From positions 181,077 to 245,076 of the forward strand of contig NZ_CANMVN010000009.1 of the NCBI RefSeq assembly GCF_947501425.1: a stretch of DNA of 64,000 nt, read 5' to 3'. The DNA is from an uncultured Psychroserpens sp. (GTDB lineage Bacteria > Bacteroidota > Bacteroidia > Flavobacteriales > Flavobacteriaceae). Below are positions 44,661 to 53,521 of the stretch, in pieces. The notes under the pieces were generated by a model. The model made no database searches. It was not told the origin of the DNA and was given only the letters and a program-made list of their open reading frames with translations. Each line of letters opens with the position of its first letter. Positions within the stretch are counted from its first letter, which is position 1. A program made the position numbers and the translations under genes.

Positions 44661-45810
44661 CTTCTAACTGCTTTAAAAAATTATCTGTCATTATTTTTAC
44701 ACTATGATGCTCTAGTGCATATTTATAAACATGTCTTGACATGCCTTCATATGTTTTGTAATCAATACAAAGTTCCTCTATTTTTGAAGAACCGTCATTT
44801 AATGAGTTTACATTATAACCAAGTTTGTTCTTTGATATCATACCATCAGGATCGAATCCAAAGGTTACTACAGGAACAGATCTTAACCAGGATTGTATGA
44901 ATGTATTTGGAAATCCGTCACCTCCAGAAGTTGATGTATTAACAAACAATGTGCTTCTATCAAAGTATGACAGCGCTTCAGTGAAACTCAATTTTCCGGT
45001 TACTGTTAAATTTTCAGGTTTATTTTTGAGTAACGTTTCCACATAATTTTGATTGCTATGCCCTCCAACCATTATAAATTTCAGATTAGTATGTTGCATT
45101 TTAGACGCTAACTCAATAAATAATTCAGGTCTTTTATGCGCTCCAAAGTTAGCACACCACAAGATTACTTTTTGATCAAAACGGTTAGATGTAGGAATCT
45201 GATGATCTGGAATAGGATGACCAGAGATCATATGTAATGAGTCCAGGCCAAAACTCTTTTTGATATGTTCCTTCTGAAAACTATTCTGGCTAAAAGCGAC
45301 ATCAACGAGCTTCATTCCTTTATTTCTGAAATAATCCATTAGCTTACTATTGAAAGCAAAAATAATATGCTTTATAAAGCCTAATCTCTTGGTCCCAGAT
45401 TGCTTTTTAAACTTTGTAGCATACAAATCAGAAAACGGACTTTTATTATCTGTACAAAACCAGATAAGCTGACAATTATGTGTTTTGCGATATTTTCCCA
45501 GAACATAAATTACATTTGAGGACAGACGCTGTAATATGTAATCTGGTTCAAAATTTTTTAAGGGCTTCAAGTACTTACTCTGATCCTGCCATTGAAATCT
45601 TCCAGATGGCTTAAGGTAACAGACCTTAACACATCCAATCAGCTCTACGGTATCTATTTTATCTGGCACTCTCGTCTGGCAGATATAAGTTACAGTAAAT
45701 CCTCGTTGCCCAAGTTCTTGAGCTAAATAATTTGCCTGTACCTCAGCACCTCCTCCTCTTTCTGAAATGTGCCATGGCATCACAAAAGCTATTTTACTTC
45801 CTTTTCGCAT
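44638..45810 (-). CDS. Glycosyltransferase family 4 protein, paralogue pair member 1
   Basis: A 390-residue GT4 protein. It begins with AFVMPWHISERGGGAEVQANYLAQ and has a second-lobe donor site in GDGFPNTFIQSWLRSVPVV. Two blocks, RNKGMKLVDVAFSQNSFQK and a later VILW..KRPELFIELASK, have clear counterparts in the next gene at 45794, so the two are diverged duplicates. Here the first Glu of the E-x7-E motif is replaced (GDGFP), so donor handling may differ. It overlaps that gene by 17 bases. Confidence 0.87.
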   Translation of the reverse strand: MRKGSKIAFVMPWHISERGGGAEVQANYLAQELGQRGFTVTYICQTRVPDKIDTVELIGCVKVCYLKPSGRFQWQDQSKYLKPLKNFEPDYILQRLSSNVIYVLGKYRKTHNCQLIWFCTDNKSPFSDLYATKFKKQSGTKRLGFIKHIIFAFNSKLMDYFRNKGMKLVDVAFSQNSFQKEHIKKSFGLDSLHMISGHPIPDHQIPTSNRFDQKVILWCANFGAHKRPELFIELASKMQHTNLKFIMVGGHSNQNYVETLLKNKPENLTVTGKLSFTEALSYFDRSTLFVNTSTSGGDGFPNTFIQSWLRSVPVVTFGFDPDGMISKNKLGYNVNSLNDGSSKIEELCIDYKTYEGMSRHVYKYALEHHSVKIMTDNFLKQLEDEGTALY

Positions 45811-46939
45811 GTTTATGGAATAAATTTATGTAGCTATCTAGCGTTTGCGGATTAGAAAATTGTTGCTTAGCGAAGTTCTTTGCAGCTTCACTCATTATTT
45901 TTAGTTTTTCTCTGTCGTTCAATAGGTCCTCCAATACTGCTCTTAATTCATTTAAATCTCCATCAGCACAATAGCCAATATTGAAATCGGTTAGCCAATT
46001 ATTCGGATTAGAATTTAGTGATAATACCGGAACTCCATTCAGCATGGCTTCTATAAAGGTATTTGAAACCCCTTCTCTGTAGCTTGTATTTACAAAAACC
46101 AATGCTTCTGAAAAATAGGTATTTACATCATTATATGCAATTTTACCTGGTGTCTCGATGTGGTATTTTCTAGTGCTATCTACTATTGAATTTCGCTTTG
46201 AAACGTCATTGGTATCACCAGCAAGCACAAAGCTGACTTGTTTATTTTTTAATTTAGAGATTAATTCAATAAATAATTCTGGCTGCTTTTCTTTAGACCA
46301 TCTTGCCAACCAAAGCACTTGATTTCTGGGTTTCTTTTGATCTGCATTATCTATGTGATAATAACTATTTAGAATCACACCTTCTCGTTTTAAAATTTTA
46401 AAGGTTTGATCTTTTTGATAAGTATTTTGATTTACAATATGGTCAGGCATTTTCATACCCTTATTGATGTATACATCTTCAAAAGCTTTTAAAGGGTACA
46501 ACAATAGCTTTTTAAACAGTGGCTTTTTTGATGTATTGAGTCGTTTTACATTTTTATAAAACTCGGCACTATCATCTCCATTAGTTCCCCAAACAAAAAC
46601 TTTTTTATGTTTGATAGCATATTTACCAGCAACATATTGCATGACGTTTCTACCTCTAACATAGAGCGCATCTGGAGATATTTCTTCTAAAATGGCTTTA
46701 TACAAAGGCATGATGCGTTTCCATTCAAACAAACCACGTTTAGATTGTATCCAATGCATATGAACTCCATCAATGGTTTCTGTTTTTGGTTTTTCTTTAT
46801 CAATTGTCAAGCATAGGTAATGAACTTCGACGTTCTTACCTTTTAGTCCTTGAGTTAAATTATACAACTGAACTAAAGAACCATTAATTGATGCCGAATC
46901 ATCAAATAAATACGATTGTGCGAGTACAGCTAGTATCAT
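45794..46939 (-). CDS. Glycosyltransferase family 4 protein, paralogue pair member 2
   Basis: A 381-residue GT4 protein. The donor motif is REGVSNTFIEAMLNGVPVLSL with both Glu present. It shares INKGMKMPDHIVNQNTYQK and VLWLARWSKEKQPELFIELISK with its downstream neighbour, showing tandem duplication. The N-terminus (ILAVLAQSYLFDDSASINGSLVQLY) lacks the common GG motif but keeps the first-lobe fold. It overlaps the sulfotransferase gene by 1 base. Confidence 0.88.
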   Translation of the reverse strand: MILAVLAQSYLFDDSASINGSLVQLYNLTQGLKGKNVEVHYLCLTIDKEKPKTETIDGVHMHWIQSKRGLFEWKRIMPLYKAILEEISPDALYVRGRNVMQYVAGKYAIKHKKVFVWGTNGDDSAEFYKNVKRLNTSKKPLFKKLLLYPLKAFEDVYINKGMKMPDHIVNQNTYQKDQTFKILKREGVILNSYYHIDNADQKKPRNQVLWLARWSKEKQPELFIELISKLKNKQVSFVLAGDTNDVSKRNSIVDSTRKYHIETPGKIAYNDVNTYFSEALVFVNTSYREGVSNTFIEAMLNGVPVLSLNSNPNNWLTDFNIGYCADGDLNELRAVLEDLLNDREKLKIMSEAAKNFAKQQFSNPQTLDSYINLFHKHAKRK

Positions 46940-47670
46940 TATTGGATTTTTTTTAAATAATTAATGACATCGTTTTTGGTTAAATCTGTCTTATCAATAA
47001 AATATCGATGTGCTTTAGCTGCTTTTTCAGAAGGCAAGTTAAATTCTCGTATAATTTCTTTTATCATAATTTTTGATGCACTTTGATTGGAGTGCGGATA
47101 AGGCACATTTGGGATTGGTACATCAATAAATTCGCATATATGTTTCCATTTATTGTCAGTCGATATATCTAACACTAACAAATCATGTTCTCTACCCTCA
47201 AAGTATTTCATAACATCTATGTGATAATCTATAAACTTTTTCTTGTAGATATCTTCTTTATATGTTTTTGCCCCAAGCACTCTTTCCCTGTAGATTTTTC
47301 TCTTACCTACAACTCCATCTCTGTTAAAATTTGGCCATTTAGAACAGCTAGTAAGCCATGAATTCAAATCTCTTGTAGTTAAGATAAACTTTGAGTCTGG
47401 GAATTTTTTATCCAACCTCTTATACAGCGGGATAACTGTTGCGTCTGTAAAACAATTAAAATCATTTAATTGGGTTCCTTTAAACCATAAAAATCTTGAA
47501 CCAAATAATCTAACTGATGGATAGTCTTTTACTTTATAACCCAAAATAGATAATGAGCTTGCCAATGAAGTTGTACCAGTTTTATGCATACCAATACAAA
47601 ATATTTTTTTTTCTTTTTTTGGAAAATACCAGACATATATCTCCTTAAAAAAATTATAAACTCTCTTCAT
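46939..47670 (-). CDS. Sulfotransferase family protein (first of two)
   Basis: A 243-residue P-loop protein. The PAPS 5'-phosphosulfate loop is FCIGMHKTGTTSLASSL at about residues 20-37, and the 3'-phosphate site is FILTTRDLNSWLTS near 95-108, the two hallmark motifs of sulfotransferases. It likely adds sulfate from PAPS to a sugar of the surface polysaccharide. A 30-base gap separates it from the upstream transferase. PAPS synthesis genes are not in the window. Some homologues are annotated only by fold, so the substrate is inferred from context. Confidence 0.85.
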   Translation of the reverse strand: MKRVYNFFKEIYVWYFPKKEKKIFCIGMHKTGTTSLASSLSILGYKVKDYPSVRLFGSRFLWFKGTQLNDFNCFTDATVIPLYKRLDKKFPDSKFILTTRDLNSWLTSCSKWPNFNRDGVVGKRKIYRERVLGAKTYKEDIYKKKFIDYHIDVMKYFEGREHDLLVLDISTDNKWKHICEFIDVPIPNVPYPHSNQSASKIMIKEIIREFNLPSEKAAKAHRYFIDKTDLTKNDVINYLKKIQ

Positions 47671-47700
47671 TTTTTTGCTAAACTTTATTACTATAATATC

Positions 47701-48852
47701 TTAAATAATACGTTTATAAACCTCTGCCATTTGATTTGAAATTGTATCCCAAGACAATGGTTTGATAGAATTCTTAATTGTGTTATGATTTGTCTTTATA
47801 AGGTCTCTTTGTTTGTATAAGTTTTCAATCAAATCTGCTAAAGCACTAGGCGTTTCATATGGCATAACCCAACCTGTTTTACCTTCTTCTATAACATCTA
47901 TTACACCATGTTTTTGACCTATAATAATAGGTATACCACAAGCCAAAGCATCTGTTGATGCACCACTAAAAGCTTCTACGTATGAACATGATACAAACAC
48001 ATTTGAAGCCCTATATGCATTTATTAAATCAGTGTAAGGAGGTTGATTACTGAAATTGTATTTTTCAGGAATAGAACCAGTCAAAACAATTTTATCGGTA
48101 ATGTTATATCTATTAGCTAAGCTCTCGAGATTATGTTTAGGTCCAACACACAAACATTTAATAGACTTATAATCTTTTAATTTTTGTAACGCTTCAAACA
48201 ATAACTCCATACGCTTTACTGGTTTATTTCGGCCTACAGTAATCAGAACAAAATCATCAGGCTTTAAACCAAATTGAGGTCTCAGATCATTGAACGGAAT
48301 AGCATTAATCTGCTTTACATCAACACCATTGTGCACCACTTGTATACGATCTGGTTCTGCTCCAAGATCTATCATATTCTGTTTATTTATAGAACTCACA
48401 GCAATCAGCTTGTGAGCACTTTTAAGCACCTCTTTTATTTTATTCTTTTGAGTATTATCATTTAAAGCTCCATAGTTTATTTCTGGCACCTTTTGAACAT
48501 CTGCTCCGTGTGATTGTGCCACAAATGGAAGATCAAACTTCTTACTCAACTTCATTGCCTCATATCCGCCACCATGTAACATTTGTCCGTGCAACAGCAT
48601 TACATTCTGATTTTTAACCATACGCTCACGATTTTTTTGAAATAACCATGGTGTTAAAAAAGAAAAACTCTTGGCGCGATAGCAAAAATAGGGATAATGG
48701 AAATCCTGCGGAATATCTCTTAAAGTGCTACAAGCTACTGAAGCCTCAATACTATCCATAGCATTTAAATGCTTAGCCAAGTAATGCGTGCAGTATTCCA
48801 TACCTCCCATTCTTGGATAGTGATTATTTGTAATAAAACCTATATTGAGCAT
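47701..48852 (-). CDS. Glycosyltransferase family 4 protein
   Basis: A 383-residue GT4 protein with a classic start (IGFITNNHYPRMGGMEYCTHYLA), second-lobe FVLITVGRNKPVKRMELLFEAL and the donor-site region EAFSGASTDALACGIPIIIGQ, where the E-x7-D arrangement replaces E-x7-E. It lies between the two sulfotransferase genes, so the sugar it adds may be one that is sulfated; that link is only positional. Confidence 0.88.
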   Translation of the reverse strand: MLNIGFITNNHYPRMGGMEYCTHYLAKHLNAMDSIEASVACSTLRDIPQDFHYPYFCYRAKSFSFLTPWLFQKNRERMVKNQNVMLLHGQMLHGGGYEAMKLSKKFDLPFVAQSHGADVQKVPEINYGALNDNTQKNKIKEVLKSAHKLIAVSSINKQNMIDLGAEPDRIQVVHNGVDVKQINAIPFNDLRPQFGLKPDDFVLITVGRNKPVKRMELLFEALQKLKDYKSIKCLCVGPKHNLESLANRYNITDKIVLTGSIPEKYNFSNQPPYTDLINAYRASNVFVSCSYVEAFSGASTDALACGIPIIIGQKHGVIDVIEEGKTGWVMPYETPSALADLIENLYKQRDLIKTNHNTIKNSIKPLSWDTISNQMAEVYKRII

Positions 48853-48864
48853 CTGTAGCGCATC

Positions 48865-49782
48865 TTATTTATTATTGCAATTATATCCTTTACTTTCCAG
48901 ATCTATATCAAGTATTTGGTTTAACTCATAATTACCTTTACCAAATAGATTTTCTATTTCAGACAATGTTTTGGAGTTAAAAAAACTATTATTTCGTTGC
49001 TTAAAAAACATGGTATCAAAAATAGTATTACACTTTTCTACTAAAAATCTTAAAAAAGGAATCTTAACTGCTGGATAGGGGTTTAGATTTTTACTTTTAG
49101 AAAACTTATTTGACCATCGGATTAATTTAAGCGCTCCTGTTGAAAAACCCTTATTAACTTTTTTGCTAAAATCAAAGTTAGATAAATCTATTTCTAAATT
49201 CAGTTCCTTAGAGAATGCTTCTAAAAACTCCTTCGGATGATCTTTAAAATCCTCATAAGCATAGACTTTAACTTGTGAGACTCCAAATAACTCTAAATAG
49301 TATTTAATCTGTTTATGATAATTAAAATAATCCAATTGAAAACCAGGTATGGTTCTCTCATGAGTAAAAATCCACTTATCAAAAGGTGCTGTTCCTCCTC
49401 TTTTTACATATTCTTTATAAGTTGAAATAATAGCTTTCTTTTGCTCTCTTATAAAAATTACAATGGTTGCATTTGGGTAAGTTTCCTTTAATCTGTCTGC
49501 AATGATTTTCGCATCGTATCCTCCTGTAAAAGGATGACCAGACAAGCGCTCTCTTGATAAAATAAGCGTTCTAGAGGTACGTTCTGGAAATAATTGGTCT
49601 ATATGTTTTGAGACCTTTTCAGATGAAAAATCATAAGGTCTCGTTATAATCAAATTATCATCTAATGAAGCATTTGCTTGATTACTAAATACAGCATTAG
49701 TAACCTTTGGAAAAAAGACATGCTGAAACCACGTGGTTCCTGTTTTAAAATAGCCAATATGAATAATACTAGTTCTATCCAT
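48865..49782 (-). CDS. Sulfotransferase family protein (second of two)
   Basis: A 305-residue sulfotransferase. The 5'-phosphosulfate loop is IIHIGYFKTGTTWFQHVF near residues 5-22, and the 3'-phosphate site is IVFIREQKKAIISTYKEYV near 110-128. The start is ATG 49782, one base after the upstream stop; the longer frame beginning at 49887 lies inside the deacetylase-like gene and is rejected. It is not a close copy of the sulfotransferase at 46939, so the two may act on different positions of the polymer. Confidence 0.87.
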   Translation of the reverse strand: MDRTSIIHIGYFKTGTTWFQHVFFPKVTNAVFSNQANASLDDNLIITRPYDFSSEKVSKHIDQLFPERTSRTLILSRERLSGHPFTGGYDAKIIADRLKETYPNATIVIFIREQKKAIISTYKEYVKRGGTAPFDKWIFTHERTIPGFQLDYFNYHKQIKYYLELFGVSQVKVYAYEDFKDHPKEFLEAFSKELNLEIDLSNFDFSKKVNKGFSTGALKLIRWSNKFSKSKNLNPYPAVKIPFLRFLVEKCNTIFDTMFFKQRNNSFFNSKTLSEIENLFGKGNYELNQILDIDLESKGYNCNNK

Positions 49783-49783
49783 T

Positions 49784-50800
49784 CTAGTGCACTTTTGATT
49801 TGTTTTTATCGAATACATTCTTAAATTCTGAAAGTCCGACACCCTGAGTTTTATGAGTTTTAAACAACCAATGGAGATACCTATCAAGTCTGTCTATGAT
49901 TTGATCCATTCTTTCTTTGGTAAGGCTATACGGACTCATATCAATTTCAAATTCATTGCTGTGAAACATGATGCATAGAAACAGGTCCTTATTTCCATTC
50001 ATTTTAATGAATTCATGCGTTACATCCTTCATGGTGTCTACATCAGAATAGGTTGGTCTCAACCAAATTGGTTTAGAGAAATTTGTGGCATAATTAAAGA
50101 TAATGTGTTGATGAGACTTATTCAACTTAATTCCTCTTTTTATCCATAAAGGCAAATGTGCTATTTTTTTGTTGATCAAAGTAACAGGAACCTGTAAAAT
50201 ATTCATATCCCCTTTTCTTCGGAAATCGTCTATGGAAGGATAATAGGGTTGATAAGGTGCCCCAAAAAAATTAGCTGCATTTCCACTAACCTGATTGGTC
50301 CATTTCATATCAGGAGTTACAGAGCTATCAACAGTATATCCCAAATCTTGAAGGATTTTTAACGAGTATTTACTAATACCAAAGCGTCCTGCTCTGAAAG
50401 TTAAAGGTTGATACCCAAAAGTATCTCTAAATAAAGTGGTAAGATTATGGAGTTTAGCTCTTTCAATTTCTGGTGCAAAATCATTTTGAAAGTGACTGGT
50501 ATTAGAACATTCAAAATTAGCTTCTGGCTCAATAAACTCAGCGTGTAGATGTGTTCCAAGTTCAACCTTATCACCAAAACTTTTAAAAACTTCTACAGAT
50601 TTATCATCCATCATTATTTCTGGACTCAGTAGATAAGTGGCTTTAACATTATACTTGTCAAAAATAGGCTGAAGATTATTGACAACTCCATTGTAAATAT
50701 TTTTAAAGGTCAATGGTTGTTTTAATTTCCATTTTTTTCCTTTATCACATTCGGTATCAATAGTTACAGCCAGATATATGTTAGGGGTCATTTTATTCAT
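49784..50800 (-). CDS. Polysaccharide deacetylase-like (NodB-homology) protein
   Basis: A 338-residue protein with a carbohydrate esterase 4-like fold. It has the N-terminal catalytic Asp in LAVTIDTECD, the ELGTHLHAEF motif (paired His) and TFRAGRFGIS, where the Arg follows the third CE4 motif. No signal peptide is present, so it probably acts on a cytoplasmic sugar or lipid-linked intermediate. Activity on N-acetyl groups is expected from the family but not certain, since similar proteins in O-antigen loci are uncharacterised. It overlaps the upstream GNAT gene by 8 bases. Confidence 0.8.
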   Translation of the reverse strand: MNKMTPNIYLAVTIDTECDKGKKWKLKQPLTFKNIYNGVVNNLQPIFDKYNVKATYLLSPEIMMDDKSVEVFKSFGDKVELGTHLHAEFIEPEANFECSNTSHFQNDFAPEIERAKLHNLTTLFRDTFGYQPLTFRAGRFGISKYSLKILQDLGYTVDSSVTPDMKWTNQVSGNAANFFGAPYQPYYPSIDDFRRKGDMNILQVPVTLINKKIAHLPLWIKRGIKLNKSHQHIIFNYATNFSKPIWLRPTYSDVDTMKDVTHEFIKMNGNKDLFLCIMFHSNEFEIDMSPYSLTKERMDQIIDRLDRYLHWLFKTHKTQGVGLSEFKNVFDKNKSKVH

Positions 50801-51779
50801 TTTTATCTATTCTCATATAATGCATGTTTTCCAGATCTAAATTAGCCAACTTAAAATCTGAATTCAATATATAGATCAATGTAACAGAACTATCATCAAA
50901 TAATTTATACTTATTAGACACTAAGTGGCTTTTGTAGACTTTAAAGTTGTTATGAGATGTGTTTATTTTTTGTATGGCTTTATTTTTTAAAGCTACAGCT
51001 GTTGCAAACTTTAATAAGCTATCAATATCCTCAGGATTTGAAGCTAAAAGATCTACAATGTAAATACGGTTATCTAGAGTTTTTAAGACCATAACTCCAG
51101 TAACTTTATCAGTACTATCAAAAGAACCGTAAACATCATAAGTGCCTGAAGTTTCATCTAATCGCCATGTTAAATAGTCTACATTTTTATCAAATGATAT
51201 TTTAATATTAGCTCTAGAATCGGCAGAGAAGTTAGAGTAATCAGCAATTGAAAGCGGCTTTATATTATCAAATTTTGGTGAAGATATATTTCCGAAGATA
51301 TTCAACGCTAGATTATACATGTTCAATATTGGGTGATTAAATCTTAGACGTTTTGAAGCTCGTAAGCTTGTGAAAAAATCTTGAAAGCCTAGTTTAATGA
51401 GTGCTTTTCTAGATTTCTCATTTCCTGTGCTATAAACAAAATCGACATGTTTTTGGACACAAAATGTATTGATATGACTTAGCAGCTTTTCAAATAGACC
51501 TAACCTTCTGTAATCTTTGTGTGTAGCACCATCACATAGAAGACCAAAACGATGTGTTTTTCCTGAAACTATCATATCATGAACTATCACTTGAGTTGTA
51601 GCAATACAGATGTCATTCTCAAAAACACAAAAGGTATACTCTTCTATATGATAAGTTTCATCTATGTTATGCTTCCATTTGAAATACTCTAAATCACCTT
51701 TGAAACTCGACAATAGAAGATCTAAAAACTGATTAACTTGTGCTTTTGATGTTTTATCTAGTAGCGTGATTTGATGCAT
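50793..51779 (-). CDS. GNAT-family N-acyltransferase
   Basis: A 328-residue protein with an N-terminal GNAT domain (about residues 5-135). The acetyl-CoA pyrophosphate-binding segment is CDGATHKDYRRLGLFEKLL, with R-R-L-G-L in place of the common R/Q-x-x-G-x-G/A, and the core ends with VYSTGNEKSRKALIKLGF. The C-terminal half (about 190-328) is a second domain, possibly an incomplete GNAT repeat. It may acylate an amino sugar; if so, it would pair with the deacetylase-like gene it overlaps by 8 bases. Confidence 0.82.
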   Translation of the reverse strand: MHQITLLDKTSKAQVNQFLDLLLSSFKGDLEYFKWKHNIDETYHIEEYTFCVFENDICIATTQVIVHDMIVSGKTHRFGLLCDGATHKDYRRLGLFEKLLSHINTFCVQKHVDFVYSTGNEKSRKALIKLGFQDFFTSLRASKRLRFNHPILNMYNLALNIFGNISSPKFDNIKPLSIADYSNFSADSRANIKISFDKNVDYLTWRLDETSGTYDVYGSFDSTDKVTGVMVLKTLDNRIYIVDLLASNPEDIDSLLKFATAVALKNKAIQKINTSHNNFKVYKSHLVSNKYKLFDDSSVTLIYILNSDFKLANLDLENMHYMRIDKNE

Positions 51780-51797
51780 ATTATTACGAATAGTTAT

Positions 51798-53237
51798 CTA
51801 TTTATTCCTTTTGATTTTTACTTTTGAAAGTAGTTGTCTGAAAAGCTCTTGTTTCATATACCTTAGTATAAAAATAAAAATCAGAGAACCAAATACCAAT
51901 TGTATAATTAAGCCTACAGTAGAATTGATATTTAAATAATTGACACTGTATACTGGAATAAAAATACATAATGCAATAAATATAGCCTCCTTTATTGCTG
52001 AAAGGGCTGCATGTTTTTGTTGAAGTATCTTATCATACTGAAATGAAGTATAGATCCAGCCAAATACTGCTCCCATTAAGTATCCTGATATTAAACCGTA
52101 TATTCTAAAGTCTTGCATTAAAAAGTACATAATTGGCAAGGAACATACAACTTCAACTATAGTAGATACGAATATAATTCTGGATTTGCCTTTGGCAATA
52201 ATTGCACTTCGTAAAATATGAGACAACCCTCTTAACAAACCTACAACAGCAAGAATCAGCAAAAAATTTCCAGCTTCGCTCCATTTATCGCCATAAAACG
52301 TAGGAATTAAATTCTTACTTATAGCCATAAGCATAACCATAAATGGCAAGAATAAAAGTGAAGTAAGATTTAATGCTCTTGTATAGTTTGTTCTAAACTT
52401 CTCAACTTGATACTGTAATTTTGAAAACCCAGGAGTTAATACATTGGTAAGAACCGATTGAATTTTAGTTGCAGGTACTATTGCTAGATTATATGCTATA
52501 TTAAATAATCCCATAACTTCTTTTCCTAAAAATCTACCTGTAAGTAATCCAATCATATTTTCAGCAAAAAAATACACAATATGAGCACCCAGCATGTTCA
52601 ATCCAAAATTAAACAAAGGGCCAATACCTTTGAATTCTGGCTTGGATGGGAGCCACTTTCCATAATAAAAAGATAACGCTCCAAATAGAATACGCTGAAT
52701 AATTAATCGCCATACCAGAGACCAAACACCAAAACCATACAAAGCCATTATTACAGCAATAATATTTGCTAAGATCATAGAAGAAATTTCAGCCAATGAA
52801 AAACTTTTGAAATCCATTCGTTTTCTTAGAATGATATTAGGAAATTGAAATGTTTGAAGAAAAATCACAAAAGCTAGCACTCTTATAATTGGTACTAATT
52901 CTACTTCACCAAAGAAAGCTGCAGCCAAACCTGCTCCAAAAAACACAATCGTTGTCAATACTGTATTTAGCGCAAGTTGTATATAAAAAATTGCTGAAGT
53001 TTGTCCCTTAGTGATCTCTTGACTTTGGATAATAGCAGCTCCAAAACCAATACTTGTTAGAGCTTTTACAAATCTGTTTACTATTAGTGCCATTGCTACC
53101 AGACCAAAATCAGCTCTCGATAATAATCTAGCTAAAATGATCGTAAATACTATTTGAAGTACTTGTTGCAAAATGTCTGCACTACCTCTCCAAGCTAACC
53201 CACTAATAACTTGTTTTTTTAATGATTTTTCAGACAC
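51798..53237 (-). CDS. Lipid-linked oligosaccharide flippase (Wzx, MOP superfamily)
   Basis: A 479-residue protein with about 12-14 membrane helices. The N-terminus is MSEKSLKKQVISGLAWRGS (start read from GTG), followed by LARLLSRADFGLVAMALIV, the standard signature of Wzx/flippase proteins. It moves the undecaprenyl-linked repeat unit across the inner membrane. The start is GTG 53237, because a -7 box at 53281-53288 lies inside any longer frame. It is the first gene of the leftward polysaccharide block. Confidence 0.92.
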   Translation of the reverse strand: MSEKSLKKQVISGLAWRGSADILQQVLQIVFTIILARLLSRADFGLVAMALIVNRFVKALTSIGFGAAIIQSQEITKGQTSAIFYIQLALNTVLTTIVFFGAGLAAAFFGEVELVPIIRVLAFVIFLQTFQFPNIILRKRMDFKSFSLAEISSMILANIIAVIMALYGFGVWSLVWRLIIQRILFGALSFYYGKWLPSKPEFKGIGPLFNFGLNMLGAHIVYFFAENMIGLLTGRFLGKEVMGLFNIAYNLAIVPATKIQSVLTNVLTPGFSKLQYQVEKFRTNYTRALNLTSLLFLPFMVMLMAISKNLIPTFYGDKWSEAGNFLLILAVVGLLRGLSHILRSAIIAKGKSRIIFVSTIVEVVCSLPIMYFLMQDFRIYGLISGYLMGAVFGWIYTSFQYDKILQQKHAALSAIKEAIFIALCIFIPVYSVNYLNINSTVGLIIQLVFGSLIFIFILRYMKQELFRQLLSKVKIKRNK

Positions 53238-53280
53238 TAAACCTAGATATTGATTAATAAAAAAGCAACCATTTATGGGG

Positions 53281-53288
53281 CAAATATA
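53281..53288 (-). promoter_or_regulatory. Promoter box of the polysaccharide operon
   Basis: TATATTTG on the minus strand, 44 bases before the GTG start of wzx. It is the probable main promoter for the block running left to about 34.5 kb. Confidence 0.65.
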
Positions 53289-53439
53289 TTCTAAAAATAA
53301 TGGCTTTCTAACGATAACCAAACTAATTATTTTTATGAAAAACAGCCTTACTTTTTAAATTTGAAAGAAAAACCTTTCATTTAGAGCTGTTTCACCCCTA
53401 AAAATCTGGTAATTAATTTTTATCACTCGTATCTTTTAC

Positions 53440-53447
53440 TATCTTTG
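53440..53447 (+). promoter_or_regulatory. -7 promoter box for the T9SS cargo gene
   Basis: TATCTTTG, giving a leader of about 70 bases before ATG 53522. No clear -33 element is seen. Confidence 0.55.
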
Positions 53448-53521
53448 GACATTCCCTCAATCTACTTAAAATTTGTTTAAATTTTAAACAATTTAACAGT
53501 AGAACTAAAATTATTAAAGTC

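Noticed and set aside
49783..49887. N-terminal extension of the second sulfotransferase
   Set aside because: It would lie wholly within the deacetylase-like gene, and the ATG at 49782 places the PAPS loop at the usual distance from the start.
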